From assembly GCA_964568875.1 (NCBI GenBank), contig CAZMSH010000002.1:1-64000 (forward strand): DNA of 64,000 nt. The letters are read 5' to 3'. The translations under genes were made by a program, and so were the position numbers. Shown one piece after another: positions 60,768 to 64,000 of the stretch. Below the pieces are notes generated by a model. That model ran no database searches. It was given only the letters and a program-made list of their open reading frames with translations, and was not told where the DNA came from. The stretch comes from SLNP01 sp964568875 (GTDB lineage Bacteria > Bacteroidota > Bacteroidia > Bacteroidales > VadinHA17). Within the stretch, counting starts at the first letter, position 1, and every line of letters begins with the position of its first letter.

Positions 60768-61808
60768 TTAAATCTTTATTCTAAACAACCTGAGATTGCT
60801 TAACTTTCTGTTCTTACGTTCCATTATCAGAAGTTCTATCAGCAGCAGCAATAAACCTGCACCTGCAAAATACTGAAACTGATCGTTATACTCTGTAAAA
60901 ACCTTCCCTCCTGTATCTCCCTTTTTCATTCTGCCAATGTCGGCATATATTTCATTCAGTCCTAGTCCCGTTGCAGTTGCCCTTATATATTTGCCACCGG
61001 TTGCTGAGGCTATCTCACGCAATATCTTCTCATCGAGTCTGGTAATTACTGTGTTCCCGTCACGATCTTTTAGAAACTCTGTGGTCCCACCCCTGTTCAG
61101 AGGAATAGGTCCACCTTCTGGAGACCCTATTCCTACTGTGTAAATTGTTACTTCAGCATCCCTGGCTGATTCAGCTGCTGACAGAGGATTGGCTTCATGA
61201 TTTTCACCATCTGTTATTAGTATCATTGCACGGCTACCCTTGTTTTGTAGCGAAAAAGACCTTATGCCAAGATTAATGGCAGCCTCTATTGCCGTACCCT
61301 GCTTTGGCACTATATCAGGACTGATAGAGGATAGAAACATCTTAGCAGAAGTGTAATCGGCTGTCAGTGGTAGTTGGGTGTAGGCATCACCTGCAAATAC
61401 AATAAGCCCTATTCGGTCATTTTCAAGCACTTCCACCATTCTTTCGATAGCCTGTTTTGAACGCTCCAGCCTGGTTGGTCTTATATCAGTTGCGAGCATT
61501 GAGTTGCTGACATCGAGTGCAATAATTACCTCAACGCCCTCCTTTCTGACCTCTTCAAGCCTTGACCCATACTGAGGCCGCGCCGATGCAATTACAATAA
61601 ATGAATATGACAGGATAATAAGCAAGTGTTTTATAACGGGCCTGTAACCTGATCTGTCAGGTGTTAACTGTGACACCAGAGACTGCTGTCCAAGCCGTCT
61701 GATCAGTCTGTTTGTCCTTTGTCTCCTGTAGAGCCATACAGATATTGCAACCGGCACAGCCAGCAACAGATATAGATTTATTGGGTTTGCAAACCTGAAC
61801 AGTTCCAT
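60768..61808 (-). CDS. batB: BatB: membrane vWA protein
   Basis: 346 residues: two N-terminal membrane segments (about 9-27 and 58-75), a vWA domain with full MIDAS (DVSNSM near 98, Thr in PLTADYTSAK, LITDGENHEAN near 205), and a C-terminal membrane helix (about 315-333). It is 38% or so like BatA by eye, the usual pair in aerotolerance operons. The vWA domain faces the periplasm or cytoplasm depending on the helices; an even number of flanking segments is usual. Confidence 0.88.
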   Translation of the reverse strand: MELFRFANPINLYLLLAVPVAISVWLYRRQRTNRLIRRLGQQSLVSQLTPDRSGYRPVIKHLLIILSYSFIVIASARPQYGSRLEEVRKEGVEVIIALDVSNSMLATDIRPTRLERSKQAIERMVEVLENDRIGLIVFAGDAYTQLPLTADYTSAKMFLSSISPDIVPKQGTAIEAAINLGIRSFSLQNKGSRAMILITDGENHEANPLSAAESARDAEVTIYTVGIGSPEGGPIPLNRGGTTEFLKDRDGNTVITRLDEKILREIASATGGKYIRATATGLGLNEIYADIGRMKKGDTGGKVFTEYNDQFQYFAGAGLLLLLIELLIMERKNRKLSNLRLFRIKI

Positions 61809-61813
61809 TTGGT

Positions 61814-62812
61814 TTAAAACTCTAAAAGGTTTCTCATAAAAACGTATCTCATCAGCATCTCCAGAAGCAAGAGGATGACTGCGGCTATAGCAAAAGGCAT
61901 ATATTCTTCAACTTTCCTGTTGAATTCCCTTACGTCAATCTTCGTTCTTTCAAGCTGGTCAATTTCCTGGTAAATATTCAGAAGGGTTGTGTTATCAGTA
62001 GCTCTGTAATAGTTACCTCCTGTCTTTTCCGATATCTCTTTAAGCACATCTTCATCAATCTCAACAGGAACATTTCTCATCTGGGTGCCGAAAGGAGTCT
62101 GCACCGGATATGGAGCTGTTCCCATTGATCCTACTCCGATCGTGTATACCTTGATACTGAATGTAGATGCAAGGTCTGCTGCCGTTAGAGGATCAATCTC
62201 ACCGCGATTGTTGACACCGTCAGTAAGAAGAATTATTACCTTGCTTTTTGCAACAGAATCTTTGAGCCGGTTTACGGCAGTAGCTATACCCATTCCAATA
62301 GCAGTACCATCCTCTATCATTCCGCTCTTAATCTCTCTCAGGAGATTGATAAGGGTGGCGTGATCAGTTGTAAGAGGGCACTGAGTAAAGCTTTCACCAC
62401 TGAATACAACAAGTCCGATACGGTCATAGGTCCTTCCCGAGATGAACTCTGTTGCTACATTTTTAGCAGCCTCTATCCTGTCGGGTTTAAAATCACGGGC
62501 CAGCATACTTCCTGATATATCCAGGGCCAGCATAATATCGATTCCTTCGGTGGTAACGTTCTGCCACCTGTCAGTCGACTGAGGCCTGGCAAGTACCAGA
62601 ATAATAACCAGTAAAAGCAACAATCTTGTAGCAAATATTATATGACGAAGGATATGCCTGAAAGATCTTTTGAAGCCTGTAAATTGCTGGCTTCCCGATA
62701 CAGTCAGCGATGCAGTGTTCCTGTCACTCCGCCAGACATACCATGCAACAAGCAGCGGTATAATAGCAATCAGCAGCAGGAAATATGGCTGGGCAAATTT
62801 AATGCCGGTCAT
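61814..62812 (-). CDS. batA: BatA: membrane vWA protein
   Basis: 332 residues with the same topology as BatB: membrane segments about 8-25 and 55-75, a vWA domain with DISGSM near residue 97 and LLTDGVNNRGEID near 200, and a terminal helix (about 306-325). The MIDAS is complete. Five bases separate it from BatB; one base overlaps the upstream gene. Confidence 0.88.
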   Translation of the reverse strand: MTGIKFAQPYFLLLIAIIPLLVAWYVWRSDRNTASLTVSGSQQFTGFKRSFRHILRHIIFATRLLLLLVIILVLARPQSTDRWQNVTTEGIDIMLALDISGSMLARDFKPDRIEAAKNVATEFISGRTYDRIGLVVFSGESFTQCPLTTDHATLINLLREIKSGMIEDGTAIGMGIATAVNRLKDSVAKSKVIILLTDGVNNRGEIDPLTAADLASTFSIKVYTIGVGSMGTAPYPVQTPFGTQMRNVPVEIDEDVLKEISEKTGGNYYRATDNTTLLNIYQEIDQLERTKIDVREFNRKVEEYMPFAIAAVILLLLEMLMRYVFMRNLLEF

Positions 62813-63810
62813 TACTCCTCACCTCCTTTCTCCTCGTCAACGGCCTCTTCATTTTTTACAACTGCTTTCTCTTTTCTGGTCATTGAGATGAAGCTCCATG
62901 CCTGCTCCATACTTAGTTCACAATCTGATGAGTCGGGTTTGAATTTCGCGAATTTGACCATATCAGCCAGTTCAAGTACCTGCCTCAGTGAATCTGCAGG
63001 TTCGCCCTCAACAACCTCGAATACTGATATTTCATCCATTATCTCGCCTGTTGTCGACTCCATTGAATTCATACTGAATCTCATGTCAATATAAACTCTG
63101 ACAATGTCTGACAACCTTGTATAGTATTCCTTATACTCGCCCTTCTGCCACAGCTTTTCTCCTTTGAGCTTTTCAAGATTTCTGTATGCCAGTATATGGG
63201 CAGCTTCAACCACATCATCGGCTATTACCTCATCTGATTCTTTCTTTCTGTTCATGAAATACTTCACCACAAAGTATGCTATGGCAGCTAATGCAATTAC
63301 TGCAAGAAACCATGGCAGTAATTCCCCTATAGTGATTGGGGCTTTATACGGAGGGATAATATCAAAAAAATGCATCGTGGTATCCTGCGGCGCAATGTCA
63401 GATCTTTTCACTGACAGGTAGCTGTACTCAGAATAGAATCGCTTTACTCCCTCATCACTTACCATCTCTGCATAGAAAGGAGGTATTTCATACCTGCCAG
63501 AATCAAATGATGTTATAAGATACCTGTCTCTGATGACAACTCTGTTATCCGAACTGCTTAAGGTGTCAGATACAGGGCCTTGCAGAATTTCAATCTTATT
63601 TACCAGGGTGTCGCGCAGGCGAAGATGGTTAAGGATCAGCCCTCCGGGCTTGTCAACTGTGACAGTAAACCATATCTGATCGCCAATGAGGATTGCTGTT
63701 GTATCAGGTTTTGCGCTGACACGTACATCCTGTGAATAGAGACTTGCACTGCTCATTGAAAAACAAGACATGATCAGGCAAGTCAGGTATATGGCACTCT
63801 CTCTTTTCAT
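62812..63810 (-). CDS. Bat-operon membrane protein (DUF4381-like position)
   Basis: 332 residues: signal peptide (1-27), a periplasmic beta-rich domain (about 28-160) that resembles one BatD-type Ig unit (KPDTTAILIGDQIWFTVTV), a membrane helix near 168-190, and a cytoplasmic helical domain (YRNLEKLKGEKLWQKGEYKEYYTRLSDIVRVYIDMRF) with an acidic tail. The position between the DUF58 gene and batA is where such proteins are found in Bacteroidota aerotolerance operons. It overlaps the DUF58 gene stop by four bases. Confidence 0.75.
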   Translation of the reverse strand: MKRESAIYLTCLIMSCFSMSSASLYSQDVRVSAKPDTTAILIGDQIWFTVTVDKPGGLILNHLRLRDTLVNKIEILQGPVSDTLSSSDNRVVIRDRYLITSFDSGRYEIPPFYAEMVSDEGVKRFYSEYSYLSVKRSDIAPQDTTMHFFDIIPPYKAPITIGELLPWFLAVIALAAIAYFVVKYFMNRKKESDEVIADDVVEAAHILAYRNLEKLKGEKLWQKGEYKEYYTRLSDIVRVYIDMRFSMNSMESTTGEIMDEISVFEVVEGEPADSLRQVLELADMVKFAKFKPDSSDCELSMEQAWSFISMTRKEKAVVKNEEAVDEEKGGEE

Positions 63811-64000
63811 CTGCGCTTGAAAAGGTTAATAAGTGGTTTAACATAGTCATCACCGGTACTGATCCATGCAACATCCACACCGCATTTTCTGAATATCTCC
63901 CTGATTCTTGAAGAGTTACTTATCCACCAGTCAGAATATTGCTTCCTGTTGGATGGTGAAGATGTATCAACCCACTTCTCTGTATATGATTCAGGATCCC
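63807..64000 (-). CDS. DUF58 family protein, 3' end only
   Basis: The frame is open to the right edge and ends at 63807-63809; about 63 codons are visible. They encode the C-terminus of a DUF58 protein: WVDTSS...RKQYSDWWI, then RIREIFRKCGVDVAWISTGDDYVKPLINLFKRR, the usual ending with Asp-Tyr-Val-x-Pro-Leu. DUF58 genes stand between the MoxR ATPase gene and BatA in this operon type, so a MoxR gene is expected further upstream, outside the window. Confidence 0.8.
   Translation of the reverse strand, partial: DPESYTEKWVDTSSPSNRKQYSDWWISNSSRIREIFRKCGVDVAWISTGDDYVKPLINLFKRR

Noticed and set aside
1..64000. CRISPR array, tRNA, rRNA or transposase
   Set aside because: I looked for regularly spaced repeats, the GGTTCRA T-loop and transposase/integrase motifs. 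The few GGTTCGA matches lie inside clear coding regions.

Overview
The window looks like a chromosomal segment of an uncultured or little-studied member of the Bacteroidota. The evidence is a complete Bacteroides-aerotolerance (Bat) gene set, a DUF6266 protein, a V/A-type ATPase operon of the reduced E-DUF2764-A-B-D-I-K layout, a sphingosine-1-phosphate-lyase-like enzyme (sphingolipid metabolism), an NrfHA nitrite reductase for anaerobic life, and at least one promoter of the Bacteroidota form TTG-N20-TAnnTTTG. No rRNA, tRNA, CRISPR array, transposase or integrase was recognised.

Positions 1 to about 21.2 kb are accessory. They open with the 3' part of a long prokaryotic Argonaute whose PIWI catalytic residues are mostly replaced, followed 12 bp later by a small protein with DnaJ-type CxxCxGxG cysteine motifs. 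A visibly AT-rich block (2.44-14.27 kb) follows. Its first part is a tightly packed eight-gene biosynthetic operon: two glycosyltransferase modules, one fused to a radical SAM/SPASM enzyme, two SDR enzymes, a calcineurin-like phosphoesterase, a PIG-L deacetylase and two DegT aminotransferases. Its second part is a four-gene cassette (queuosine-precursor transporter, methyltransferase, GTP cyclohydrolase I, unknown protein) with related inverted repeats at both ends. From 14.4 to 19.35 kb lies a TerY-P-type signalling locus: small protein, strong terminator, vWA, DUF4407 membrane protein, PP2C phosphatase, kinase and two very small membrane proteins, one of only 42 codons. It is followed by about 1.2 kb of non-coding DNA packed with nested foldback repeats that share a GTTTATTTTT boundary motif, then the DUF6266 gene with a UUCG-loop terminator.

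From about 21.4 kb the content is housekeeping: rhodanese, S1P-lyase-like enzyme, Na+/H+ antiporter, the V/A-ATPase operon with an upstream tandem Usp gene, two tandem GltS glutamate symporters, EamA and MATE transporters, and a minus-strand run nrfH-nrfA-threonine aldolase-(GNAT+HDAC fusion)-GH2 beta-galactosidase. The V/A-ATPase K subunit carries the residues known to bind Na+ in Enterococcus NtpK. With the Na+/H+ antiporter and Na+/glutamate symporters next door, this suggests a sodium-based energy economy (inference).

The right part holds a lysine 2,3-aminomutase / two ATP-grasp ligases / GNAT operon that probably makes a beta-lysine-derived molecule, a secreted YadA-head-repeat adhesin with a peptidase S74 chaperone, a single-domain response regulator with uracil-DNA glycosylase, a trans-sulfuration-type lyase, a small lipoprotein and the Bat operon (DUF58, a membrane protein, BatA, BatB, BatC, BatD, BatE), which runs off the right edge. 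The best candidates for undescribed biology are the inactive Argonaute with its zinc-motif partner, the GT4-radical SAM fusion operon, the folE cassette with its end repeats, the foldback array, and the KamA/ATP-grasp/GNAT operon.
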